Assembly: GCA_022843485.1 (NCBI GenBank)
Contig: JALHNM010000008.1
Location: forward strand, 35,365-99,364
DNA: 64,000 bases
Origin: Fimbriimonadaceae bacterium
Lineage (GTDB): Bacteria; Armatimonadota; Fimbriimonadia; Fimbriimonadales; Fimbriimonadaceae
Direction: 5' to 3'
A program made the translations under genes and the position numbers. The notes under the pieces are model-generated. The model made no database searches. It was not told the origin of the DNA and saw nothing but the letters and a program-made list of their open reading frames with translations. This document shows, piece by piece, positions 42,467 to 49,787 of this stretch (its first letter is position 1; every line of letters starts with the position of its first letter).

Positions 42467-43747
42467 TTAGAGGTCTTTCAGAGACCAAACGACGAGTCCG
42501 CTGAGGAGTTTTGGGTAGTAATAGGTCGATTTCTGGGGCATCTTCTCGCCACCGAGGGCGATAAGCCTCATGTCCTCCACGGTCGGGGGGGTCATGAGGA
42601 AGGCGGCGGGCGCGCCGTTCTCGACGGACTGGACGGCCTCCTGCTCGGCTCGGGTGTAGCCGAAGAAGTCGAGTCCGGTGAGGCCGAGCAGGCGCTCGAA
42701 CACGAAACCGTGGAGGAGCGAGACGTCGAGCTGCTTGAGCCGACGGCTGCCTGGCCCTTCCATCTGCTCGGCGAGGGCGGCGGCGTCGGCGGTCGAGGCG
42801 ACGAACCCGGTGCCGCCCGGCAGCGCGACTCCGAACGCGGTCTTGCCCTCCGCCCTCGCGTCTTCCATGGCGGTCATGAGGGCGGTGTTCGGGGTCTCGG
42901 CGATCGCGAAGTGGGCGGCCATCCGGGCGCGCAGTTCGTCGGGGCCGACGGGGAGGGTCTTGAGGGTCCGGTGCGTCGGAAGGAGCACGAGGCCAGGGTC
43001 CGTCATGCTACAGACGGCCATCATCATGAAGTCCTCGGCGACCTCGCCCGGCTTCTGGCCTTGCATCTCGCGGAAGGTGAGGGCGGTCTCGTAGCGGTGG
43101 TGGCCGTCGGCGATCCAGAGGCGCTTGGTCGCGAGGGCGGTGACGAGGGCCCGGCAGGCCTCTTCGTCGTCGACGACCTCGAGGCGGTGGTGGATGCCGT
43201 CCTCGGGGGTCGAGAACGCGGCGACGTCCTGGCCCGGGACACCGGTCGCGAGGTTGTGCACGCTGGTGTCGTCGTCCTCGTAGAGCCCGAAGATGCACTC
43301 GAGGTGGCTCCGAGTCGCCTCGAGGATTCGGAGGCGGTCCTCCTTGTGCTTGGGGAAGGTCTGCTCGTGGGGGAGGATCACGCCGTTCTCGTAGGGCTCG
43401 ACCTTGAGGAGGACGATGAGCTTGGTGCGGTGGAAGGTCTGTCCCGTCCCAGGGACGGTGAAGTCCTGGCTGTAACGGTAGAAGGCGGGCCGTTCCTCGC
43501 GGTGGACCTTACCGTCCCGGCGCCATTCCTCGAGTCGAGCGGCCGACCGGGCGTACTTCACGAACTTGGACCGGTCGTCGGGGAGCTGCTCGGGCAGGGT
43601 CAGGTGGACGACGTTGTGGGCGTTCTTCGCGGCATAGGCGTCGCGCTCCTCCGGGCTGAGCACGTCGTAGGGAGGCGCGACGAGATCCTTCAGGTCTCCC
43701 GCTGCCGCGTCGAAGCGGAGACCGTGGAAGGGCCGGACGGTGGCCAT
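42467..43747 (-). CDS. DUF1015 family protein
   Basis: This 426-aa protein begins MATVRPFHGLRFDAAAGDLKDLVAPPYDVLSPEE, a conserved DUF1015 start, and includes FYRYSQDFTVPGTGQTF, GVILPHEQTFPKHKEDRL, LWIADGHHRYETAL and GYTRAEQEAVQSVENG. These motifs define the family, sometimes linked to serine kinase-like SerK enzymes of archaea, but the bacterial role is unproven. It is cytoplasmic, with no signal. It is followed after 7 nt by the MBL gene. Start ATG 43747. Confidence 0.9.
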   Translation of the reverse strand: MATVRPFHGLRFDAAAGDLKDLVAPPYDVLSPEERDAYAAKNAHNVVHLTLPEQLPDDRSKFVKYARSAARLEEWRRDGKVHREERPAFYRYSQDFTVPGTGQTFHRTKLIVLLKVEPYENGVILPHEQTFPKHKEDRLRILEATRSHLECIFGLYEDDDTSVHNLATGVPGQDVAAFSTPEDGIHHRLEVVDDEEACRALVTALATKRLWIADGHHRYETALTFREMQGQKPGEVAEDFMMMAVCSMTDPGLVLLPTHRTLKTLPVGPDELRARMAAHFAIAETPNTALMTAMEDARAEGKTAFGVALPGGTGFVASTADAAALAEQMEGPGSRRLKQLDVSLLHGFVFERLLGLTGLDFFGYTRAEQEAVQSVENGAPAAFLMTPPTVEDMRLIALGGEKMPQKSTYYYPKLLSGLVVWSLKDL

Positions 43748-43857
43748 AGGGGTTGAACGTTACCCTTCGGGCTTGGGTCGGCCCCGGACCCTCGGCTCCC
43801 AGCCTCAGCGGGGGGTTTTGCGCTAGACGGGCCCGTCAATGCGTGGGCGAGCCCGGA

Positions 43858-44736
43858 TCACTTGGGCGGCTCCTTCTTGTGGATCCTACGGTAGCTGTCC
43901 TCCCGGTCGGCGAGGATGGCTCTCGCCCCGTCGAGGGGAAAGCCCTCGGGGGCGGAGGCGATGAACCGGCGCTGGAGCCGGATGGACTCCGCTAACGCCT
44001 CGGGGTCGCGGAACGTCTGCGTTTGTCCGACCCTCGATTCCCGCCACTTGGCGTTGTAGGCCCACCCGGCGAGGGAGATAAAGCCGACACGCCTCGGGTC
44101 GCGCCGCATCGCTTCATTCGCCAATCTGACCGCCCTCTCGATGTGTTCGGGTCGTAAACTTGCCATCGAGACTGACCAGATGTAGGCCGCGGTGAGGCCG
44201 AGATCTTTGGGCTCCCGTTGCAGGAGCCTCCAACCGATATCGGCCGCATCGATGGCGCCGCTCGCACTCTGGATGAAAGAGATGTCGGCGACGGAGACAA
44301 ACATGTATCCGACCCGCGTGAACTCGTAAGAGTTCTGTGAAGGAATGCGGAGCCACTGATCGAAGAGTGCCCTGCGGTCCGGGTGTCCGATCAAGGCTTG
44401 AGCGTAGCGAAAGTTCACCGCTCGGGCGTTGAGGACGTAGAGCGTCGCACGGTAAAGCTTTACGGGGTCGTCCTTGTCCCGTTTCCAGTCCGCGATCGCT
44501 CGGTCGGCCTCCCTGGGGAGAGGGTGGTCGAACGCGACTCCATACACCTTCCCTTCGACCCAATCCGCCACTTTGTCCCGGATTGGCCGGAAGGGTCGGT
44601 CCCGATCCTTGTTCCAGGAGTCGTCGAGCCATACGCAGTAGAGCCTTTTGGCCGACTGTGCTCCCGGGATGTGGCTGAACGCCGCATTGCTGCTAGCGCC
44701 TAAGAGCGCTGCGCATAAGAGGCTAGTTGGGAACAT
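43858..44736 (-). CDS. Secreted TPR-like protein, tandem paralogue A
   Basis: The 292-aa product has a signal (MFPTSLLCAALLGASSNAAFS), then RPFRPIRDKVADWVEGKVYG, DDPVKLYRATLYVLNARAV, SQNSYEFTRVGYMFVSVADI and RRVGFISLAGWAYNAKW, ending YRRIHKKEPPK. The order is the same in paralogue B at 44929-45783. The helical pairs (for example AVRLANEAMRRDPRRVGF) look TPR-like. No family name is recognised. Start ATG 44736 has GGGAGGAGG upstream. A conserved leader of about 150 nt precedes it, matching the one before B. Confidence 0.75.
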   Translation of the reverse strand: MFPTSLLCAALLGASSNAAFSHIPGAQSAKRLYCVWLDDSWNKDRDRPFRPIRDKVADWVEGKVYGVAFDHPLPREADRAIADWKRDKDDPVKLYRATLYVLNARAVNFRYAQALIGHPDRRALFDQWLRIPSQNSYEFTRVGYMFVSVADISFIQSASGAIDAADIGWRLLQREPKDLGLTAAYIWSVSMASLRPEHIERAVRLANEAMRRDPRRVGFISLAGWAYNAKWRESRVGQTQTFRDPEALAESIRLQRRFIASAPEGFPLDGARAILADREDSYRRIHKKEPPK

Positions 44737-44890
44737 GTCCGCCTCCTCCCGGGTTCGGTCCGCCGATCTGCTCTCGTTCGCGCTGGAAGTGATAGCGGCG
44801 CCTTGAGGAGAGAGGGGCTTGTTGGACCGCGCTGCTGTGGAAGACCTGGCCCAGGTACCGGGTAAGACCCCACCCGTCGGTGTCGACGGG
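44737..44890 (-). repeat. Duplicated leader L2 upstream of paralogue A
   Basis: It shares ordered words and a YLGQ...LSSRRR reading pattern with L1 (45784-45935). In this copy the peptide-like frame runs past the A start in another frame. It came with the gene duplication. Confidence 0.55.
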
Positions 44891-44928
44891 CTGGATCCTT
44901 CGCGACGCCTGCGAGAGGGGAACTGCGG

Positions 44929-45783
44929 TCATTTCGGCGGTTCCTTCTTGTGGTACTTCCGGTACCACTCGACCCGGTCGGCGAGGATACCTTTTGCCGT
45001 CCCCAGAGGGAAACCCTCTGGCGCGGCCGCGATGAAGCGCCGTTGGTAGCGGATGGCTGTCGCGAGCGCCTCCGCGTCGGTGTACTTCGATCCGCGCCAG
45101 AGCGAGTCGTACGCCCAGCCAGCGAGGGAGAGCAGACCCCAGCGCTTCGGGTTCTCCTTGAGGAGCCTTTCGGCAGTATCGACCGCTCGCCTGCGGTGTT
45201 TCGCGTCGGATGAGACCATCGAGACGACCCAAACGTAGGTCGCGTTCGCCCCAATGTCAGCCGAGTTCCGCTCGACGAGTCTGAGGCCGAGATCGGCCGG
45301 CTCGATCCAAGGAGAACCGGGATCGAGGAGGAAGGTGACGTCCGCCGTGCCCACGAACATGTATCCGACCCGGGTGAACTCGTACGAGTTCTGGCTCGGC
45401 ATCGTGAGCCAGGCGTCGAACAGGGCCTTGTATCGCGGATCCTCGATGAGGCCGGGGGCGTACTTCCAGTCGACGACCCTTGCGTTCAGCAGGAAGAGCG
45501 TGGCCCGGTAGAGCTTGACCGGGTCCTTGCGGTCGAGCGACCATTCTCTCCACGCGGAGTCGGCGTCCCGAGTGATCGGGTCGCCGTGGGCCGTGCCGTC
45601 CTCCTTCCCCTTCACCCGCCGGGCAAGCTCTTCGCGGATAGGGCGGTACGGCCTATCGTTCGCTGCGACCCATCGGTCGTCCATCCAGCGGCAATGGTTC
45701 CGGCTCGCCTGTGCCCAGGGAGCGGTAAGGAGGCAGAGAGCCAGCACGGCCGAGATGCAAGGCTTAAGGTCAGTTCGGGACAC
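44929..45783 (-). CDS. Secreted TPR-like protein, tandem paralogue B
   Basis: This 284-aa paralogue of the gene at 43858 has signal SRTDLKPCISAVLALCLLTAPWAQA, then RWMDDRWVAANDRPYRPIREEL, KDPVKLYRATLFLLNARVV, SQNSYEFTRVGYMFVGTADV and WGLLSLAGWAYDSLW, ending YRKYHKKEPPK. Start GTG 45783 is chosen because a perfect GGGGGAGGT lies 5 nt before it. The frame stays open upstream through a leader into another signal-peptide-like segment, but an internal signal peptide argues against one long protein. Role unknown; both copies are probably secreted. Confidence 0.75.
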   Translation of the reverse strand: MSRTDLKPCISAVLALCLLTAPWAQASRNHCRWMDDRWVAANDRPYRPIREELARRVKGKEDGTAHGDPITRDADSAWREWSLDRKDPVKLYRATLFLLNARVVDWKYAPGLIEDPRYKALFDAWLTMPSQNSYEFTRVGYMFVGTADVTFLLDPGSPWIEPADLGLRLVERNSADIGANATYVWVVSMVSSDAKHRRRAVDTAERLLKENPKRWGLLSLAGWAYDSLWRGSKYTDAEALATAIRYQRRFIAAAPEGFPLGTAKGILADRVEWYRKYHKKEPPK

Positions 45784-46151
45784 CTTGACCTCCCCCAGGC
45801 GACGGGGGCATGCCGACGCGGACGAAAAGCACCTTCGACGAGACGTCAATGCGTTCGGCTCGATTTTGCTGGTCTGAAGCATCTGACCGAGGTACCCGGA
45901 GGGCCCCCGCCTGTCCGTGATGCCCGGTGCCACGCTCTCTGACTTGGGGAGGCCGTTCGTGTCGTACCGCCAGCGGTTGCCCTGGCAGCTCCCTTGGACG
46001 TTCGTGACCGTCAAGTCCCAGTTGAGGGGGTCATAGGTCTGCGCGATGGCGGGGGCCAGCAGCGTCAAGGCGGCGGTTAGAGCAACGAGGATCCGCCCGG
46101 TGCCGCGGGGGGGGGGGGCGAAAACTTTACGGAACTGTGTTGAACGCCAAT
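45784..46151 (-). pseudogene. Signal-peptide leader frame, possibly phase-variable or decayed
   Basis: The frame reads RILVALTAALTLLAPAIAQ (a good signal peptide), then TYDPLNWDLTVTNVQGSC, DTNGLPKSESVAPGITD and RGPSGYLGQMLQTSK. It has no canonical start. Upstream lies a 12-C tract (46107-46118 on the minus strand). With 13 Cs the frame would join VKFSPPPPRGTGR and reach an ATT at 46149-46151, which sits 6 nt after a CACAAT -10 box. So either the tract switches expression, or the start has been lost. It may also produce only RNA. Confidence 0.45.
46107..46118 (+). repeat. Homopolymer of 12 G (C on the coding strand)
   Basis: It lies 5' of the signal-peptide codons. A one-base change in length would put them in frame with the possible ATT start. 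Assembly error is possible. Confidence 0.75.
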
Positions 46152-46157
46152 GACGCG

Positions 46158-46187
46158 ATTGTGACGGAGAGTTCCGGTGCCTGTCAA
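46158..46187 (-). promoter_or_regulatory. Sigma-70-type promoter for the leader / paralogue pair
   Basis: TTGACA (46182-46187) and CACAAT (46158-46163) on the minus strand with an 18-nt spacer. It lies just downstream of the pilT stop and reads away from it. Confidence 0.6.
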
Positions 46188-46259
46188 GAGGCAGTTGTCT
46201 CCCGTTTCCGATCGCAACGTGGGCTAGGCGCCCCGTCGGCGCCCAGCCCATGCCTCTAC

Positions 46260-47519
46260 CTACCGCCCGCGCTGCGGGGGGCCGCCGGCGGCGGGGCCGG
46301 TGAGGTTGATCATCTTCTTGAGCTCCTCGACGTTTTGGCAGCGCGTCAGGGCCTCTTCGAGCGTGATGATGCCCTTCATGTAGAGGTCCCGGAGGCACTG
46401 GTCCATGGACATCATGCCTTGGCTGGCGCTGGTCTGGATGCTCGAGGGGATCTGGTGGGTCTTGCCTTCACGGATGAGGTTCCGGATGGCGGGCGAGGCG
46501 ATCATGATCTCGTTCGCGGGGATCCGGCCGGGGCCGGTCGCGCGGGGGAGCAACTGTTGGGCGACGATCGCGACGATGTTGTTGGACAGCTGGACCCGGA
46601 TCTGCTCCTGCTGGCCAGGGGGGAAGACGTCGATGATACGGTCGATCGACTCGGCCGCGTTGTTCGTGTGGAGCGTGGCGAAGACCAAGTGGCCGGTTTC
46701 CGCGGCCGTGATCGCGAGGGCGATGGTCTCGGTGTCGCGCATCTCACCGACGAGGAGCACGTCCGGGTCTTCGCGGAGACAGGCGCGGAGGGCGTTCGAG
46801 AAGCTCCTGGTGTCGCTCCCCAGCTCGCGCTGGTTGATGACCGACTGCTTGTGCGGGTGCAGGTACTCGATCGGGTCTTCGATCGTGATGATGTGGACGG
46901 CCCGGTTCGTGTTGATGAAGTTGATCATCGCCGCGAGCGACGTGGACTTCCCGGAGCCGGTGGGCCCGGTGACGAGGATGAGGCCACGGGGCTTATCGGT
47001 CAGCTGATCGAGGATCGTCGGGAGGTTCAGGTCGCGGGTGGTGGGGATGCGGCTGCTGATGAGTCGGAACGCGGCGGCCACGGAGCCCCGGTCGCGGTAG
47101 AGGTTGACGCGGAACCGGGCCCGGCGGGGGAGCTGGTAGGAGAAGTCGAGCTCGAGGGTCTGCTCGAACCGGGTCACCTGCTCGTCGGAGAGGATCTCGT
47201 AGAGCATCCGCTGGCTCTGCTGGGGGCTGAACTTCTCGTAGTTGAGCCGCTTGAGGGCGCCGTCCTCCCGGATGACGGGCTCACTGTTCGCGCAGATGTG
47301 AAGGTCGGAGCAGTTGCGGTCGACGACGACGTGGAGAAGCTCGTCGATGTGGAGGTCTTCCAGCGGCTTCGGCTGGCCAGCACCGGGCCGGGGGGCCTCG
47401 GCGGCCTGGCCCGCGACCGGGGGCGCGACAGGCGGCGGCGAGCCGGGAGGCGGCCCGGACGGGTTCACAATGTTCGGCGGGATCGGGCTTCCGGGCGAAG
47501 GCGGCTGGTTCTCGTTCAT
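46260..47519 (-). CDS. pilT: Type IV pilus retraction ATPase PilT
   Basis: This 419-aa ATPase has a Pro-rich N-terminal tail (residues 1-45), then LLHVVVDRNCSDLHICANSEPVIRE (N-terminal PAS-like domain), Walker A VTGPTGSGKST, Asp box IEDPIEYLHPHK, Walker B-like DVLLVGEMRD, and His box LVFATLHTNNAAE. The C-terminal AIRNLIREGKTHQ matches the AIRNLIRE motif of retraction ATPases. It depolymerises pili for twitching. ATG 47519 is chosen over an in-frame GTG 9 nt upstream. pilB lies upstream on the same strand with about 257 nt between, which contain the pilB-tail duplication. Confidence 0.95.
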   Translation of the reverse strand: MNENQPPSPGSPIPPNIVNPSGPPPGSPPPVAPPVAGQAAEAPRPGAGQPKPLEDLHIDELLHVVVDRNCSDLHICANSEPVIREDGALKRLNYEKFSPQQSQRMLYEILSDEQVTRFEQTLELDFSYQLPRRARFRVNLYRDRGSVAAAFRLISSRIPTTRDLNLPTILDQLTDKPRGLILVTGPTGSGKSTSLAAMINFINTNRAVHIITIEDPIEYLHPHKQSVINQRELGSDTRSFSNALRACLREDPDVLLVGEMRDTETIALAITAAETGHLVFATLHTNNAAESIDRIIDVFPPGQQEQIRVQLSNNIVAIVAQQLLPRATGPGRIPANEIMIASPAIRNLIREGKTHQIPSSIQTSASQGMMSMDQCLRDLYMKGIITLEEALTRCQNVEELKKMINLTGPAAGGPPQRGR

Positions 47520-47613
47520 GGCGACCACGACAGTGGGAATGCCCCTGTTGGACGTCCATTGTAGCCCATTCGTTCAGGAGGCCCGAGGAGCCTACCGAGG
47601 CCGTTCCCGGGCC

Positions 47614-47734
47614 CTAGAAGCCGGCGGTGAAGACCACGCGCATGCCGACGTTTGGCGTGGTGACGCCCGTGAAGACCTTGGCGAGCCCGTCTTGGCGGAG
47701 CTCCATCATGCCGTTCGCCGTGCGCACGGGGTCA
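47614..47734 (-). pseudogene. Duplicated 3' tail of pilB
   Basis: The minus-strand frame ends TANGMMELRQDGLAKVFTGV, then TTPNVGMRVVFTAGF-stop, nearly the same as the real pilB end (KANGMKELREDGLAKVLMGV, TTPEEVMRVVFTAGF). About 40 codons are copied 160 nt downstream of the functional stop. A GC palindrome at 47751-47775 lies between the two copies. Confidence 0.8.
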
Positions 47735-47750
47735 GGGACCCCGCGTCCGG

Positions 47751-47775
47751 GGAGCGGGCCACGGGCCCGCGCTCC
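47751..47775. repeat. GGAGCG...CGCTCC palindrome
   Basis: A 25-nt hairpin of the family seen at 2901-2927. It abuts the pilB stop (47777), so it may act as its terminator. Confidence 0.6.
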
Positions 47776-47776
47776 T

Positions 47777-49558
47777 TTAGAAACCGGCGGTGAAGACCAC
47801 GCGCATGACCTCTTCGGGGGTCGTGACCCCCATGAGGACCTTGGCGAGGCCGTCTTCGCGGAGCTCCTTCATTCCGTTCGCCTTCGCCGCGGCCTTGAGG
47901 TCGCCGAGGGGGGCGCGTCGGACGACGAGTTCGGCGACCTCTTCGTTCATCACCATCAGTTCGTGGAAGCCGCTCCGGCCTTTGTAGCCGGTCATGCGGT
48001 TCGTCTCGCTGGGGATGCCCCGGTAGAGTTGGACCTCTTCGTCCGGGTCGGTGACTTGGAACCCGAACCGTCGGAGGTCGATGGCCTTGACCGTGTAGGG
48101 CTCCTTGCTGTTCGCGTCGATCTGGCGCCCGAGTCGCTGGGCGAGGACGCCGATGACGGTGGCGGAGATGAGGTACGGCTCGACGCCCATGTCGATCATA
48201 CGGATCGTGGCGGAGGGGGCGTCGTTCGTGTGGAGGGTCGAGAGGACCAAGTGGCCGGTGAGGGAGGCTTCGATGGCGATCTCGGCCGTTTCAAGGTCGC
48301 GCATCTCGCCGACCATGATGATGTCAGGGTCCTGACGAAGGAAGGCGCGGAGCGCGGTGGCGAAGGTGAGGCCCGCCTTTCGGTTGACCTGGACCTGCGC
48401 GATGCCGCCGAGCTGGTACTCGACCGGGTCCTCGACCGTGATGATGTTGACTTCCGTCGTGTTGAGCTTGTTGAGGACCGAGTACTGCGTGGTCGTCTTG
48501 CCGGAGCCGGTGGGGCCGGTGCAGAGGAACATGCCGTTCGGCTGGCTGACGAGCTCCTCGATCTTCGCCTGGTTCTCGGCCGTGAAGCCGAGCTTCGCGA
48601 GGCCGACCATGGCGTTCCCCTTGTCGAGGATACGCATGACGATCTTTTCGCCGAACGGGGTGGGGATGCTACTGACGCGAAGGTCGTAGTCCTTGCCGAG
48701 GTTACGGACCTCGATACGGCCGTCTTGGGGGACGCGCCGTTCGGCGATGTTCATCTCGGCCATGATCTTGAGGCGCGAGACGAGCGGGGCCTGGAGGTTT
48801 TTCGGGACGGTCATGGCCTCAGAGAGCACGCCGTCCACGCGGTAGCGCACGCGCACGGCGCGCTCGCCGGGTTCGACGTGGATGTCCGAGGCGCGATCGA
48901 CGATGGCCTGCTGAATGACGGCGTTCGCGAGGCGGATGATGGGGGCCTGCTCGGCCATCTCCTCGTCGGACTGGTCCTCTTTGACGCCCTTCTCGGAGAC
49001 GTCGCGCGTGGCCTGGGCCTGGGCCATGACGGCCCGGAGGTCGGAGGTCATCTTGGACCCGCCTGCGCCGCCGGGCGCGGCCGGGGCGGCGGCGGGGGCT
49101 TCTCCGGCGGCGGCGGTCATCGCGGCCTGGTAACTCTTCTTGATCGCGTCCTCGATGGCTCCGGGGACGGCGACGGCGGCCTTCACGAGCAGGCCGCTGG
49201 CGAGGCGCACGTCGTCGAGGGCCTGGAGGTTGCTCGTGTTGGACATGGCGATCCAGAGCACGGTGCCCTCCTTCTTGACGGGGACGATCCCGTGGAGCTT
49301 GGCGATGCGCTCGGGGACGGCGGCGATGGCGGCGGCCTCGATCTGGACGCGGTCGAGGTCCACGAACGGGACGCCCTGCTCCTGGGCCTGGGCGTGCAGC
49401 ACCTCGCGCTCGCCCGCGAACCCGAGGTTGATGATCACGCGTCCGAGGTCGGGGTTGTCGGTCTGCTTGGAGACCTGCTTCGCTTCCTCGACCTGTTCTT
49501 GGGTGACGTACCCCCTTTGTACGAGGAACTCCGCCATCGGAAGGCGCGGTAGTGCCAT
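47777..49558 (-). CDS. pilB: Type IV pilus extension ATPase PilB
   Basis: The 593-aa protein has an MshEN/GspE N-terminal domain (LVQRGYVTQEQVEEAKQ, about 1-150), an Ala/Pro linker, then DRASDIHVEPGERAVRVRYRVDG, Walker A CTGPTGSGKTTTQ, Asp box VEDPVEYQLGG, Walker B PDIIMVGEMRD and His box LVLSTLHTNDAP. It powers pilus assembly with PilC. In most PilB/GspE proteins two CxxC pairs bind zinc near IDANSKEPY and YRGIPSETNRMTGYKGR; here all four cysteines are absent. Start ATG 49558 has GAGAGAG upstream. Confidence 0.95.
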   Translation of the reverse strand: MALPRLPMAEFLVQRGYVTQEQVEEAKQVSKQTDNPDLGRVIINLGFAGEREVLHAQAQEQGVPFVDLDRVQIEAAAIAAVPERIAKLHGIVPVKKEGTVLWIAMSNTSNLQALDDVRLASGLLVKAAVAVPGAIEDAIKKSYQAAMTAAAGEAPAAAPAAPGGAGGSKMTSDLRAVMAQAQATRDVSEKGVKEDQSDEEMAEQAPIIRLANAVIQQAIVDRASDIHVEPGERAVRVRYRVDGVLSEAMTVPKNLQAPLVSRLKIMAEMNIAERRVPQDGRIEVRNLGKDYDLRVSSIPTPFGEKIVMRILDKGNAMVGLAKLGFTAENQAKIEELVSQPNGMFLCTGPTGSGKTTTQYSVLNKLNTTEVNIITVEDPVEYQLGGIAQVQVNRKAGLTFATALRAFLRQDPDIIMVGEMRDLETAEIAIEASLTGHLVLSTLHTNDAPSATIRMIDMGVEPYLISATVIGVLAQRLGRQIDANSKEPYTVKAIDLRRFGFQVTDPDEEVQLYRGIPSETNRMTGYKGRSGFHELMVMNEEVAELVVRRAPLGDLKAAAKANGMKELREDGLAKVLMGVTTPEEVMRVVFTAGF

Positions 49559-49787
49559 ATCTCTCTCGACTCTCCCTGGTCCTGGCCCTGCCGCTGCCTT
49601 GCGTTCGCTCGGTTCGGTGACTCCCCCACCGTTCCGGTCTCGGCGCTACGGCTCGACTCGCGGCGTTGGCTATTCTAGCCTTATCGGCAGGTCTCGCTGG
49701 GTCTGGACGTCGTGGGATGGACGGAGGCTCGGGGGCCGTTCGTTCGGGGCCTTCGGGGCTTTTCTGGTATCCCTTTTCCCCACGCCC

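Noticed and set aside
42437..43756. A 439-codon plus-strand frame
   Set aside because: It is exactly antisense to DUF1015, whose minus-strand motifs are unambiguous.
44929..46398. One 489-codon open frame joining the leader region to paralogue B
   Set aside because: It would place a signal peptide in the middle of the protein, while GTG 45783 has a perfect Shine-Dalgarno and a normal signal peptide; its N-terminal third is antisense to pilT.
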